64,000 nt of DNA from Sporosarcina jeotgali (lineage in GTDB: Bacteria > Bacillota > Bacilli > Bacillales_A > Planococcaceae), in the NCBI RefSeq assembly GCF_033304595.1, contig NZ_CP116341.1, positions 1,407,001 to 1,471,000 on the forward strand, in the 5' to 3' direction. This document shows, one piece after another, positions 36,149 to 44,583 of the stretch. Made by a program: the position numbers and the translations under genes. Every line of letters begins with the position of its first letter. Positions within the stretch are counted from its first letter, which is position 1. The notes under the pieces were generated by a model. It saw only the letters and a program-made list of their open reading frames with translations. It was not told where the DNA came from and did no database searches.

Positions 36149-36580
36149 ATGCATCCTATTTTCATTATCGAATTACTTATTTCAGGCGCAGGCTTACTTA
36201 CGATTGTCATGATTGCTGTTATCTTAAAAGGAATTTGGAAAAAACGTTTTTTCGGAATTGCAGCATTGTATTTTATAATGGTCAGTTTGTTTTTCCTGGG
36301 TCGTCCTTATTGGATCGATTACCGACAGGATCAAAAAGTTGAATATCTGGAGATGTATTTAAAAGAGAAGTATTCAGAAGAAACATGGATGATGGAAAAA
36401 GTTCCTCACCGAGAAGATGATTTTGCCAGTATGAACCCGTATGTGATTCATGTATATTTCGATAGCGAACCTGGTGTACTATACGAGTACTATGTTCAGA
36501 ATGAACAAAAGATTTCTCAGACCGGTTATGCCAAAGAAGTGGGTTTCAACCATGCGTTGATTCATTTGGAAAGAGAATGA
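36149..36580 (+). CDS. Membrane-anchored protein with DUF3139-like soluble part
   Basis: ATG 36149 follows GGAGG. Two N-terminal helices (about 5-27 and 33-52) lead to a soluble domain of about 85 residues beginning MYLKEKYSEETWMMEK, which resembles DUF3139 (a family with the YLKEKYGE motif). It probably faces outward. Function unknown; 143 aa. Confidence 0.55.
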   Translation: MHPIFIIELLISGAGLLTIVMIAVILKGIWKKRFFGIAALYFIMVSLFFLGRPYWIDYRQDQKVEYLEMYLKEKYSEETWMMEKVPHREDDFASMNPYVIHVYFDSEPGVLYEYYVQNEQKISQTGYAKEVGFNHALIHLERE

Positions 36581-36645
36581 CAAGTCCTATTAAACGAAAC
36601 GGATTGCTAGAATGAAATCCGAATTTGACACGAAGGTGATACACT

Positions 36646-37107
36646 ATGAAGATTCGAAAACTGCGTGAAGAAGAGAAACTTCCCATGAACTTATTATTAC
36701 TGGCAGATCCATCGGTCAAAAAAATTAAGGAATACGTAAAAATTGGGGAGTGCTTTGTAGCTGAGCTTGAACAGCGGACTGTAGGTGCTTATGTATTGTT
36801 ACAAACTCGCAATGGGAATGCGGAGCTTATGAATGTGGCGGTTGCAGAAGATTTGCAGGGAAAAGGCATAGGTAAAAGATTAGTGCTGGATGCGATTCAA
36901 GTTGCTAAAAACCATAGAAACACGGCCATTCATGTTGCAACAGGCAATTCAAGCATTGGGCAGTTAGCACTTTATCAGAAGTGCGGTTTCCGGATAGTTG
37001 GTGTAGATCAAGATCATTTTGTTATTCATTATCCGGATGCCATCTTTGAAAATGGCATTCAGTGCAGGGATCGTATCAGATTAGCTATGAAGTTGGAGGA
37101 ATTGTGA
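36646..37107 (+). CDS. GNAT family N-acetyltransferase
   Basis: A 153-aa acetyltransferase. Motif A, MNVAVAEDLQGKGIGKRLV, is at about 64-82 and motif B, GQLALYQKCGFRIVGV, near 105-120. Substrate unknown. Start follows GAAGGTG. One of three GNAT genes in the 28-44 kb segment. Confidence 0.86.
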   Translation: MKIRKLREEEKLPMNLLLLADPSVKKIKEYVKIGECFVAELEQRTVGAYVLLQTRNGNAELMNVAVAEDLQGKGIGKRLVLDAIQVAKNHRNTAIHVATGNSSIGQLALYQKCGFRIVGVDQDHFVIHYPDAIFENGIQCRDRIRLAMKLEEL

Positions 37108-37152
37108 TCAGAAAAGTTGCAACTGGAATCCTGACTAAAGCGAGGGAATTGC

Positions 37153-37446
37153 ATGGCCAGAGATGAAAAAGACCTCAAGGTATGTAAACAAGGACATCGA
37201 TATTCTAAGAAAAGTGACTGTCCAGCTTGTCCGATTTGTGAAAAAGAAAGGAAACCTGAAAGAGAATTTCTTTCTAGACTTTCAGCACCTGCAAGACGTG
37301 CATTGGAGAATAATGAGATTTATTCACTGGAAATTCTTGCTGCGTATACAGAGAAAGAACTTTTACAGTTTCATGGACTAGGTCCTTCTTCGATTCCCAA
37401 ACTGCAGACAGCGCTTAAAGAACAAGGGATGAGTTTTAGGATTTAG
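37153..37446 (+). CDS. RNA polymerase alpha-CTD-like small protein with zinc-binding N-terminus
   Basis: A 97-aa protein. The first 35 residues carry CKQGH and CPACPIC, a likely zinc site. Residues about 40-97 form two helix-hairpin-helix elements (SAPARRALENNEIYSLEILA and LLQFHGLGPSSIPKLQTAL) that match the C-terminal domain of the RNA polymerase alpha subunit. Such proteins occur in Firmicutes as separate genes. DNA binding is plausible; a role in transcription is inferred. Confidence 0.78.
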   Translation: MARDEKDLKVCKQGHRYSKKSDCPACPICEKERKPEREFLSRLSAPARRALENNEIYSLEILAAYTEKELLQFHGLGPSSIPKLQTALKEQGMSFRI

Positions 37447-37548
37447 TGATTCATTCTTTTAACTCTTGCTGCCGGAAGTATTGAACCAGCGCTTTCTTTT
37501 TAACGTTCATTATTCGGGAAAGCTGAATTAAACAGGAGGCACACCCAT

Positions 37549-38145
37549 ATGAAAAAACAACTATTCCTGCTGATACCTTTAATCTTTGTATTATGCGGGT
37601 GTACTGAGATTAAAGGGAATACGAATACTATCTCAGTGGCGGATGTAACGGATCGTGAACAAGCTATCCTTCATATGAATACCGATCACGCTTTTATGTT
37701 TGACTACAACGTGAGTGACGAATATAAGGAAGCAACAGTTTGGGTGGAAAAGTATGAAGCAGGGAAATTGGCCGATCATCCAGTTTCCTCAATTAGTACA
37801 TCTGCAAAAACAGAGGGGACGATTATTTTCTCAATACAAAGACCCATTCAAGAATTTAACAAAACAGTTTTAAATTTATCGATTGGTGATAAAGAGGGCA
37901 GTGGCTCAGTACAGAATATCGATGTACAACCAGAAGATTTTAATAAAATGGGGGCTATCTCCAGTACATTTTCCGGAGATGCAAAATCCGTAGAAGATGA
38001 AAACGTACTTGCAACTATCTGTTATTCTAAGGAAAACGAGATGGGTACAATAACTTCTGCGTTTTATGATGAACCCGAAGCTCATTTGGATGAGTTAGCG
38101 GACTATGATCTTGTTTATGTGTTGAAATCACATTTTAAAAAATGA
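37549..38145 (+). CDS. Uncharacterised lipoprotein, 198 aa
   Basis: Start after CAGGAGGC. A signal peptide ends in the lipobox LCGC (Cys18), so the protein is anchored on the outer face of the membrane. The mature part is beta-rich with no recognised family. No neighbour hints at a role. The DHAFMFDYNVSDEYKEATVWVE-type segment (split) suggests an immunoglobulin-like fold. Confidence 0.7.
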   Translation: MKKQLFLLIPLIFVLCGCTEIKGNTNTISVADVTDREQAILHMNTDHAFMFDYNVSDEYKEATVWVEKYEAGKLADHPVSSISTSAKTEGTIIFSIQRPIQEFNKTVLNLSIGDKEGSGSVQNIDVQPEDFNKMGAISSTFSGDAKSVEDENVLATICYSKENEMGTITSAFYDEPEAHLDELADYDLVYVLKSHFKK

Positions 38146-38272
38146 GTATTGTGTGAGGCAGAGGGAGAATGCTGATTATCTCCGTAAGTCCTGGGAGTCG
38201 ATTTCAAAAAATATTGCAGTGAAATTTCGTCATTGATACAAAAAATTAAGTATGTTTAGAAGGTGGATTTAA

Positions 38273-38686
38273 ATGGATTATGAACTTGACCATATCGGCA
38301 TTGCCGTTAGAAGTATTGAAGAAGCGCTCCCGTTTTATCTAGATGTTCTGAAGGGATCACTGGAAGATCGGTACACGAGTGATGTACCTGGAGTTGAAGT
38401 GCATGTTGCGGTTGTTCAAACAAACGGACAAACCATTGAATTGCTGGAACCGACCAATCGAAATTCACCAATTGCAAGATTTATTAGGCAAAAAGGGAAA
38501 GGTGTTCATCATGTCGCATATCGAGTGGACGATTTAGACAAAGCAATTTTGGACGCTGGGGAAAAGGGGATTCGTTTTCTTGAAGACACATTACGAACGA
38601 ATGCAAGAGGACGCCGTCTAATCTATCTCAACCCTGCTTCTACAGAGGGGACATTGTTTGAGCTTTGCAGCTATCCTCAAGACTAA
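38273..38686 (+). CDS. mce: Methylmalonyl-CoA epimerase (VOC family)
   Basis: A 137-aa VOC enzyme that interconverts (R)- and (S)-methylmalonyl-CoA on the route from propionyl-CoA to succinyl-CoA. Metal ligands are visible: His7 in LDHIGIAV, Gln (QTIELLEP) and Glu (EL near 128), plus GVHHVAYRVDD near 80-90. The gene is alone here; methylmalonyl-CoA mutase genes are not in the window, so the assignment rests on sequence. Other VOC functions are possible but less likely. Confidence 0.8.
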   Translation: MDYELDHIGIAVRSIEEALPFYLDVLKGSLEDRYTSDVPGVEVHVAVVQTNGQTIELLEPTNRNSPIARFIRQKGKGVHHVAYRVDDLDKAILDAGEKGIRFLEDTLRTNARGRRLIYLNPASTEGTLFELCSYPQD

Positions 38687-38705
38687 TTCAATAATTCTCC
38701 CATTA

Positions 38706-38736
38706 AAAAAACAGAGATATATGATCTCTGTTTTTT
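38706..38736. terminator. Bidirectional terminator
   Basis: A perfect 13-bp stem (38706-38718 with 38724-38736) with A/T runs on both sides, between convergent mce and DUF4097 genes. Confidence 0.9.
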
Positions 38737-38762
38737 GTATTTATTACGGCTGTCAATCTTTA

Positions 38763-39791
38763 TTATTGAACTGTTATTCGTCCATTATCCGATCTTAACC
38801 GAATTTTATGATCACCTGTACCAAATACTGTCCTTGAATTGTTTTCTCCGAATACGTCAACTTTTCCATGGGCAGTTTTCGTTTGAATGGAGACATTTCC
38901 AGGCTTTTCTTCAGTTTGTATCAAGATGCTGCCGTTGTCTGTTTGCATATCTATGTTACGGTCGAGACTGTTGGTTAGCAATGTAATTCGTCCATTGTCC
39001 GTTTCGCCGACGATGTTTCCGTTTACATGAGCCAGCTCGATTCGTCCGTTATCCGTTTCAACTGCAATTCCATCTGCTTCCACATGGCGCATTTCGATCC
39101 GTCCATTATCAGTTTTTGCAATAATCCTGTCTGATTGCGTATTTGTTACTTCAATGCGTCCATTATCCGTTTTGGATTCCAGTACTCGAGTGGCAACCTC
39201 GCTTAACTGAATCCGCCCGTTGTCGGAATTGACGCGAAGCGATTGACTGAGCAACTTTTCTGCGCAGATACGTCCGTTATCGGTTTTAAGCGAAATCTCA
39301 TCGTACAGTTTCTTCGGGATCGAAACTTTCAAGATAACACTTTTCATTGAAAAACTAAACATCATGAATCGCGGGCGAAGACTCTTCAGCTTAACAACTA
39401 GTGCATTCCCTTTAACTTCGGCAGACAGTTTTAATTTATCGTTGCTGCCTGTCAATTCTACCGTTGTAACGTGGTCTTCTGAAGGAAATAGAAGCAGCGC
39501 CCCGTGTTGAACATCAATGGCAATGTCTTTGAAACTGTCATCAGTGATTGTGATGATTTCGGTAGAAGCATTGGGTTGAACGACTTCTGCAGGTTCAGGA
39601 TAAGAAGCGACAAGTTCATTGGCTATTGAGCCTGGAGATCCTAGTGATACGGCGATTTCATCATCTGATTTACCGTCTTCGCGACCGTCTACGAAGTATT
39701 CCCGAATATCTTGAACAATGTCCTGCTGTTCTTCTAATGGAAGCCGGCTTAGTAAGCTCTCAAGTTCTGCAATGTATTGGTTTTCAGTCAT
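38763..39791 (-). CDS. HAAS (DUF1700) and DUF4097 protein with DNGRI beta-helix repeats
   Basis: A 342-aa cytoplasmic protein. Residues 1-65 are a HAAS/DUF1700 helical domain (LESLLSRLPLEEQQDIV..., ending SIANELVASY) that binds PadR regulators. From about 80 on is DUF4097, a beta-helix built from repeats of about 18-20 residues, each with DNGRI: seven exact copies plus DNGSI. It overlaps the upstream padR gene by 8 bp. In this family the HAAS protein is a partner or anti-regulator of PadR. There is no membrane helix. Confidence 0.85.
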   Translation of the reverse strand: MTENQYIAELESLLSRLPLEEQQDIVQDIREYFVDGREDGKSDDEIAVSLGSPGSIANELVASYPEPAEVVQPNASTEIITITDDSFKDIAIDVQHGALLLFPSEDHVTTVELTGSNDKLKLSAEVKGNALVVKLKSLRPRFMMFSFSMKSVILKVSIPKKLYDEISLKTDNGRICAEKLLSQSLRVNSDNGRIQLSEVATRVLESKTDNGRIEVTNTQSDRIIAKTDNGRIEMRHVEADGIAVETDNGRIELAHVNGNIVGETDNGRITLLTNSLDRNIDMQTDNGSILIQTEEKPGNVSIQTKTAHGKVDVFGENNSRTVFGTGDHKIRLRSDNGRITVQ

Positions 39792-40107
39792 GTTTAATAC
39801 CCTCCTCGATAAGTGTGTTCACGCCTTGTGAAAAATGCTTCCATTCCTCTAATTGTTCATGAAGGTAATCGCGTCCCGTGTCCGTCAACTTGTAGTATTT
39901 ACGAGGCGGACCTTCTGTGGATTCTTTTAAATAGGTCGTGAAATACCCTTCTTTTGTTAATCGGCGTAAAAGAGGATAGACAGAGCCTTCTGAGATGGCA
40001 ATTTGATCCGAAATCTTTTGCACCAGTTCGTAGCCATATCGATCTTGTTTGTCTAGAAGGACTAACACGCAAAGGTTCAAAACACCTTTCTTAAACTGGA
40101 TGTTCAC
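39784..40107 (-). CDS. PadR family transcriptional regulator
   Basis: A 107-aa winged-helix repressor starting at GTG with AAAGGAG upstream. The motifs VLVLLDKQDRYGYELVQ, EGSVYPLLRRLTKEGYF and PPRKYYKLTDTGRDYL are typical of the short PadR-s2 type. It overlaps the HAAS-DUF4097 gene, with which it is surely cotranscribed; the pair is a known arrangement for envelope-stress or signal response. A widely spaced inverted repeat in the upstream region may be its operator. Confidence 0.9.
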   Translation of the reverse strand: MNIQFKKGVLNLCVLVLLDKQDRYGYELVQKISDQIAISEGSVYPLLRRLTKEGYFTTYLKESTEGPPRKYYKLTDTGRDYLHEQLEEWKHFSQGVNTLIEEGIKHD

Positions 40108-40123
40108 ATTAATATACTCCTTT

Positions 40124-40192
40124 CACTACTGTTTAATGAATAGTACTGGCTCAAATAAAGTACCATTAGTTATACATTATCACTCAGTAGTG
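40124..40192. promoter_or_regulatory. Candidate PadR operator region
   Basis: CACTACTG at 40124-40131 and its exact reverse complement CAGTAGTG at 40185-40192 bracket the promoter area of the padR gene, with a further AGTACT/GTACTT pair inside. Autoregulation is likely but the pairing is inference. Confidence 0.4.
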
Positions 40193-40337
40193 TTCATTGC
40201 AAGGTACTGTGAATAAATATTTTTGAATTGATTCTTGTATCCTGTTCGATATCTTCATAAAAATGTGAAACATTATGTAATTCTTAATCGTAAAGAAGAG
40301 ATACTTTACTAATAGAATTATAGAAATGAGGGTTTCC

Positions 40338-40631
40338 ATGACAAGCATTAGTTCGTCTGGGTTTGTATTCGTTGGATTCGTTGTTTTATCCTTTATCCTG
40401 CTGTATTTCTTAAAAAAAATAATTCCAAGTTTTAAAGTGTCAGTAACTTTTTTCTTAAATGCACTTATTTCATTTGTAATTACCCATATGTCAGGAATAG
40501 GGTACATTGTTTTTCTTTATTGGGCACTCAGCATCTTCTTTGCTGTACTTGGAACCGCCGCGCTGGTAGTTGAAATAATCCTGGCTGTTCTGGATAGGAA
40601 AGGCATCAGCAACCATGATGAAGGTGTTTGA
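40338..40631 (+). CDS. Three-helix membrane protein, 97 aa
   Basis: ATG 40338 follows GAGGG at about 5 nt; an ATG four codons earlier is an alternative. Three hydrophobic helices and a short charged tail. No family recognised. Divergent from the padR gene. Confidence 0.55.
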   Translation: MTSISSSGFVFVGFVVLSFILLYFLKKIIPSFKVSVTFFLNALISFVITHMSGIGYIVFLYWALSIFFAVLGTAALVVEIILAVLDRKGISNHDEGV

Positions 40632-40643
40632 AAATAGGAGAAA

Positions 40644-40692
40644 AGGATAAGTCACATTGGCATGATAACCAATGCAACTTATCCTGTTTTTA
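40644..40692. terminator. Bidirectional terminator
   Basis: AGGATAAGT (40644-40652) pairs with ACTTATCCT (40677-40685), with an inner stem ATTGG/CCAAT and T/A runs outside, between convergent genes. Confidence 0.8.
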
Positions 40693-40694
40693 AA

Positions 40695-40892
40695 TTAGCA
40701 ATCGTTTTTGTGATGATGATGATGATTGTCGTTGTTATTAGATACATAAGAAGCACCAATGATGATTAATAGAATGAATAGAACAACTAATAACGCAAAA
40801 CCGCCTCCATTGCCTTGACGTCTGCAATTTCCACCTTGAGGACCGTAACCGCCGTATCCGCCATAGCCACAAGGATCACATCCATAACCCAT
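40695..40892 (-). CDS. YjcZ family sporulation protein with Gly/Tyr-rich and His-rich ends
   Basis: A 65-aa protein from ATG 40892, with GGGAGGTGAG upstream. Residues 1-32 are Gly/Tyr-rich with several Cys ([13 protein letters not shown]); residues about 33-52 form the membrane helix [19 protein letters not shown] that defines the YjcZ family; the end is [14 protein letters not shown], a probable metal-binding tail. YjcZ proteins are made in sporulation and found in the spore coat or membrane. Divergent from another likely spore gene at 41126. Confidence 0.85.
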   Translation of the reverse strand: MGYGCDPCGYGGYGGYGPQGGNCRRQGNGGGFALLVVLFILLIIIGASYVSNNNDNHHHHHKNDC

Positions 40893-41125
40893 AGTTCTCA
40901 CCTCCCTAAACATTAAACTTTTAAAAGTAGTCATAAGCAGTTCGAGTAAATGGTGATTCAGATCCGCTCATCCCACCTCCACGTTGCCTATGTTGTTAGA
41001 GTATGCGGTCTGCACAACTGTGACAGGGACATTCACACAATTGATGTACTTTGGGTGTTGTCCCCTTCGATAGAGACTATGCGTTCATATACTGATAGAG
41101 GGTGACCTAGAGGGGAGGGTGAGAA

Positions 41126-41392
41126 ATGGCGAAGGAAAATATGCAGCAAATGTGCAACCGTCATCGTGGGAAAGCGGTTGTAATTCGAACGAAAGACGGA
41201 AGAGAGTATCGAGGAATTATCCAGCACGTCGATAATCGTCAGGTGTATCTGCAGCCGATGAATGGCGGCCGGAACTTAGGAGGATTTGGCTACGGTTATG
41301 GAGGTTATGGATATAGAGGAAGAGGGTTTGGTTTGGGAATTGCGTTAGGGGCAATTGCAACGCTTGCGATAATCCCATTCTTTTTTTGGTGA
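41126..41392 (+). CDS. Small protein with Sm-like segment, Gly/Tyr-rich spacer and membrane helix
   Basis: An 88-aa protein starting after GGGGAGGGTG. Residues 1-46 (RGKAVVIRTKDGREYRG...) resemble the beta strands of an Sm/LSm-like or Hfq-type fold; then a Gly/Tyr/Arg-rich spacer (GYGYGGYGYRGRG); then a membrane helix ending IIPFFFW. The Gly/Tyr composition and the divergent YjcZ-like neighbour suggest a spore-associated protein. Function unknown. Confidence 0.65.
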   Translation: MAKENMQQMCNRHRGKAVVIRTKDGREYRGIIQHVDNRQVYLQPMNGGRNLGGFGYGYGGYGYRGRGFGLGIALGAIATLAIIPFFFW

Positions 41393-41409
41393 ATTGTTAG
41401 GATGTAATA

Positions 41410-41456
41410 AGGAGAAGAGCTCCCAATCGAGACGGGCGCTCTTCTCCTGTTTTTTA
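41410..41456. terminator. Bidirectional terminator
   Basis: A perfect 11-bp stem (41410-41420 with 41438-41448) and T run, between convergent genes. Confidence 0.88.
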
Positions 41457-41464
41457 GAAGTTAG

Positions 41465-42250
41465 TTATTCTACTGTAAGTCCAGCGATAACCTCTGCACT
41501 TTCTTCTAATAAGTCAATCATGGCTGTGTTATGAGAAGTTGCATATTTTTGAACTAAGTAATACCCTGCACAATATCCAGCCATTTTAGGAAGCCCTTTC
41601 CATCCATATAAGAATTGGTTGTGTCTGGCGTGCGATTTTTTCAATTTTCTTTCCGGTAAGATAATCTCTTTCCAAATCGTTTCAAGCTTTTGCTTGGAAT
41701 AGAGTTTTGTCCATGAAGAAGTGAAAGCCTCACCGAGCCGTTCGAGTACTGCATGCTCCGCCAACCCTTCAAGAATTATAGAATCGAGTAATGTGAACGC
41801 TTTTTCGTCTTTTTTAGTATGCCAGATCCTGCAGACATGGTTGTATTCATGGATGAATAACGCTTTCAGTTCGTTCATCGCAATCGTTTCAGGTATAAAG
41901 AGAATGAGTTTGTCTGAAAATGCCAAACCTGCTTTCCCTTTCGTTTCCCGCATTAGCTTCTTATCATTCGTATTGGATGGCAAAATGATTATGGGAACAT
42001 CGGGACCGGCCCATTTCTTTTGAAGTGCCTGCTGTTCCTTCTCTACTATTGTCCAAATGTCGTTGCTGATCATGGTTTCGACAAGAGAAGATGGACTTTT
42101 GACGGCCTTGTAATACATTCCGTGCAACCGAAAGTAGTCAAAAATTTCACCTTCAGAAATTCCAGGGAAGAATAATTGGAGTTTTTTACATAACTTTAAG
42201 GGGTCCTGATAAAAGTCAAGTAACCACTCATTTGTTTTAATGACAGGCAT
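41465..42250 (-). CDS. DUF2268 predicted Zn-dependent protease (YjaZ-like)
   Basis: A 261-aa protein. The zinc motif HEYNH (FIHEYNHVCR, about residue 130) and a downstream Glu in SIILEGLAEHAVLE form a gluzincin-type active site, as in DUF2268/YjaZ. No signal peptide is seen, so it acts in the cytoplasm. Start follows AGGAGGAGGG. Its substrate is unknown. Single gene, convergent with the small spore-like gene. Confidence 0.82.
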   Translation of the reverse strand: MPVIKTNEWLLDFYQDPLKLCKKLQLFFPGISEGEIFDYFRLHGMYYKAVKSPSSLVETMISNDIWTIVEKEQQALQKKWAGPDVPIIILPSNTNDKKLMRETKGKAGLAFSDKLILFIPETIAMNELKALFIHEYNHVCRIWHTKKDEKAFTLLDSIILEGLAEHAVLERLGEAFTSSWTKLYSKQKLETIWKEIILPERKLKKSHARHNQFLYGWKGLPKMAGYCAGYYLVQKYATSHNTAMIDLLEESAEVIAGLTVE

Positions 42251-42385
42251 TGGAGCCCTCCTCCTATACCTAACATATGCAGTTGTTGATGAAAAAGCCT
42301 TATTCCTTCTTTAATCGTATACGGAAGTTGGTCTTCATTTTTGAAAAGTGTTGCATATCTATAACAGGAGAGGAAGTGTGACTGT

Positions 42386-43096
42386 TTGCAGAAGAATTAC
42401 TTAGACTGTTTAGCGGTATTTGGTGTAGGGGGCGCTCATCCAGGAGGTCTGCAGCTTACTAAAACCATGTTAGCCGATGAAGAGTTCGACGGAAACATAG
42501 TTGTGTTGGACGCTGGCTGCGGGACTGGGCAAACAGCTGAGTACCTTGCAAAAAATAATGACTGTAAAATCCTGGCGGTAGACAATAACCCTTTAATGAT
42601 TGAAAAAGCGGTTAAACGGTTAGCTAGGTTGAACAAAAATATTTGGACTGAAATTGCTGATATAGAGAGCCTCGCTTATGAAAATGATTTGATAGATGTT
42701 GTTCTTTCCGAATCTGTCATTGCTTTTACAACACCTGCCATCAGTATTCCAGAGCTGTCTAGGGTTTTGAAAAAAGGCGGACGACTTTTTGCAATTGAAA
42801 TGGTACTTGAGCAACCAGTAAGTGATGAAGAAAAAGAGATAATAATGGAGTTTTATGGCATGGAGCAACTCTGGACTGAGAGTGAATGGGAGAACGCATT
42901 TTTACAAGCCGGTTTGCGTGTTCAATCAATAGAACGGCCAAGATTAGAAAACACTGTTAATCATGAAAGCGCAAGCGACTTTTTGCTATCGGATTCGATA
43001 GATGAAGCATATTATGACATGTTGGATAAACACTTAATTGTAACGGAAAATTATAAGAGCCAACTGGGTTTTCGTATTTTTAAATGCACGAAGTAA
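42386..43096 (+). CDS. Class I SAM-dependent methyltransferase
   Basis: A 236-aa enzyme with a TTG start after AGAGGAAG. The SAM-binding glycine loop VLDAGCGTGQTAEYL is at about 40-54, an acidic AVDNN strand end follows near 65, and the post-I motif and LKKGGRLFAIE (about 130) complete the fold. The substrate is unknown. The following GNAT gene starts 17 bp past the stop, so the two form an operon. Confidence 0.87.
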   Translation: MQKNYLDCLAVFGVGGAHPGGLQLTKTMLADEEFDGNIVVLDAGCGTGQTAEYLAKNNDCKILAVDNNPLMIEKAVKRLARLNKNIWTEIADIESLAYENDLIDVVLSESVIAFTTPAISIPELSRVLKKGGRLFAIEMVLEQPVSDEEKEIIMEFYGMEQLWTESEWENAFLQAGLRVQSIERPRLENTVNHESASDFLLSDSIDEAYYDMLDKHLIVTENYKSQLGFRIFKCTK

Positions 43097-43113
43097 GCAG
43101 AGGGAGTGGAATC

Positions 43114-43557
43114 ATGGAGATCCGGATGGCTACAGAGAAGGAAACGTTAGAGATATTGAGTCATTGGAGAGCCGTGCTTTCGGAAGCGACAGCAGGTTAC
43201 TTAGAGACGATTCAGACAAGAGAACTTACTCCACTAGCGCCATTTTTTTATCATGAGTTCGATTATATGGTCTATGTCACGGAGGGTATAGTCCGTGGCT
43301 GGGTTGGAATAGGGGAGATTCGTGAAGTCTATATGCAAGAATCGAAAGGGTTCATATCCGAACTATATGTACTCCCTGAGTTTCGAAATCAGGGGATAGG
43401 CAGAAAACTTTGTCTGGAAGCTATTAATAAGTTTAATGATGCAAAATACCGCTCTGTTCAATTAAATGTGTTTAAAGGAAATGACTCTAGGAACCTATAC
43501 GAGAAATTAGGGTTTACTGAAGTGAGCAGTCTTATGGAGCTTGAACTGGACGAGTAA
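43114..43557 (+). CDS. GNAT family N-acetyltransferase
   Basis: A 147-aa acetyltransferase. ATG 43114 follows AGGGAGTGG, while the frame from 43084 overlaps the methyltransferase gene. Motif A LYVLPEFRNQGIGRKLC is at about 87-103, followed by SRNLYEKLGFTEV. Substrate unknown. Cotranscribed with the methyltransferase, so both may modify the same class of molecule, for instance an antibiotic or a peptide; this is only a guess from position. Confidence 0.85.
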   Translation: MEIRMATEKETLEILSHWRAVLSEATAGYLETIQTRELTPLAPFFYHEFDYMVYVTEGIVRGWVGIGEIREVYMQESKGFISELYVLPEFRNQGIGRKLCLEAINKFNDAKYRSVQLNVFKGNDSRNLYEKLGFTEVSSLMELELDE

Positions 43558-43778
43558 ATTTCTTCATTAGCATCGTGTAATAGTGTGGGAGAAATAGAAT
43601 CTTTCCTTAAACGCAGTTTGAATAGTAGCAGGTGCCATGGAGATTGCTGTTTTAATCCATTGGCACCTTATTAAATAAAGGAATAAGTACTCTGCATAAC
43701 GAATGAAAAGTTAAGAAATCTTTTAGTGAAAGTTCATCTGCATCAGAGCAGGTGCAGACATTTTGGGGAGGGAAAATT

Positions 43779-44162
43779 ATGATTCAAAAATTGGGTCAAG
43801 TTATGGTGTACGTTTCGGATCAGGAGATGGTTAAGAAATTTTGGGTTGAGGATATCGGATTTAGTGTCATTTCAGAGGAAGACAATGGCCAAGGGATGCG
43901 CTGGATTGAAATCGCGCCATCGGATGATTCAGAAACTAGTATGATTCTTCACGATAAAGAGCTTATATCGCAGATGCAGCCTGAACTAAATGTCGGCACA
44001 CCTTCGCTAATGTTTGTGACGGACAAGTTAGATGAACTTTATGAAAAACTTTCGACAAAGCAGTTGACTATTGGAGAGTTGGTCAGCATGCCGTCAGGAA
44101 GAGTTTTTAACTTTGCCGATCCGGAAGGGAATTACTTTGCGGTAATGGAGAAAGACATCTAA
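43779..44162 (+). CDS. VOC family (glyoxalase-like) protein
   Basis: A 127-aa protein; ATG 43779 follows GGGGAGGG. First module QVMVYVSDQEMVKKFWVEDIG, second module PSLMFVTDKLDELYEKL, and closing FADPEGNYFAVME are standard. The metal ligands of true glyoxalases are incomplete (no His in the first strand), so a binding function is more likely than glyoxalase I activity. Confidence 0.8.
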   Translation: MIQKLGQVMVYVSDQEMVKKFWVEDIGFSVISEEDNGQGMRWIEIAPSDDSETSMILHDKELISQMQPELNVGTPSLMFVTDKLDELYEKLSTKQLTIGELVSMPSGRVFNFADPEGNYFAVMEKDI

Positions 44163-44365
44163 ACAGGTGGAATAAAATTTTATTTATATGAAATGAAGTG
44201 CTATTCTTTGGGGAAAGCTTCCCTTTCCTAACGTATTAAGAGGGTACCGCAGAAGAAGCAATGATCTTTATACGTCACTGCTGAATGATTCAGGATTTAG
44301 CACTATTAACCGAGATGAATATGTGAAGAAATACGACTGAAAGACTTTGATTGACTATGGATTTC

Positions 44366-44394
44366 TTGCAATTCAATCATCGGCGTGTTAAAAT
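44366..44394 (+). promoter_or_regulatory. Promoter of the small-ORF/ABC-F leader
   Basis: TTGCAA (44366-44371), 17-bp spacer, TAAAAT (44389-44394). The transcript would start near 44401, just before the ribosome site of the 46-aa ORF. Confidence 0.6.
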
Positions 44395-44426
44395 TAATTC
44401 AACTATTTTGAACGGAGGTGAAAAGA

Positions 44427-44567
44427 ATGAAAAAGACAGTCGCGCTGACAGGTGTTCAATTAGATACAGCTATGTATTTTGCACGTGTCATTACTTTCGA
44501 TTTTTTGGAGAACGGGATACGTATGTCCATTTTTACAAAACCAAAAAATCAAAGCGCAACTGATTAA
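44427..44567 (+). CDS. 46-aa small ORF, possible leader peptide of the ABC-F gene
   Basis: ATG 44427 to TAA 44565-44567, preceded by a perfect GGAGGTGA site. The product begins MKKTVALTGVQLDTAMYFAR and is unlike any family I know. It sits alone between a good promoter and a terminator hairpin that precedes the ABC-F gene, the arrangement of ribosome-sensing leader peptides that control antibiotic-resistance ABC-F genes. It may equally be an independent small protein. Confidence 0.55.
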   Translation: MKKTVALTGVQLDTAMYFARVITFDFLENGIRMSIFTKPKNQSATD

Positions 44568-44583
44568 CGTCATTCTTTTCACG

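Noticed and set aside
41041..41100. Sigma-E or sigma-K type promoter (CATATACTGATA) before the Sm-like gene
   Set aside because: Only a near match and no convincing -35; sporulation control is argued from the genes instead.
43627..43671. Hairpin AGGTGCCA/TGGCACCT
   Set aside because: A real inverted repeat, but the T tail is poor and the loop long; not called as a terminator.
44231..44340. Open stretch ending in a frame that reads like ...LLNDSGFSTINRDEY
   Set aside because: No start, ribosome site or recognised family; may be the tail of a lost gene but cannot be supported.
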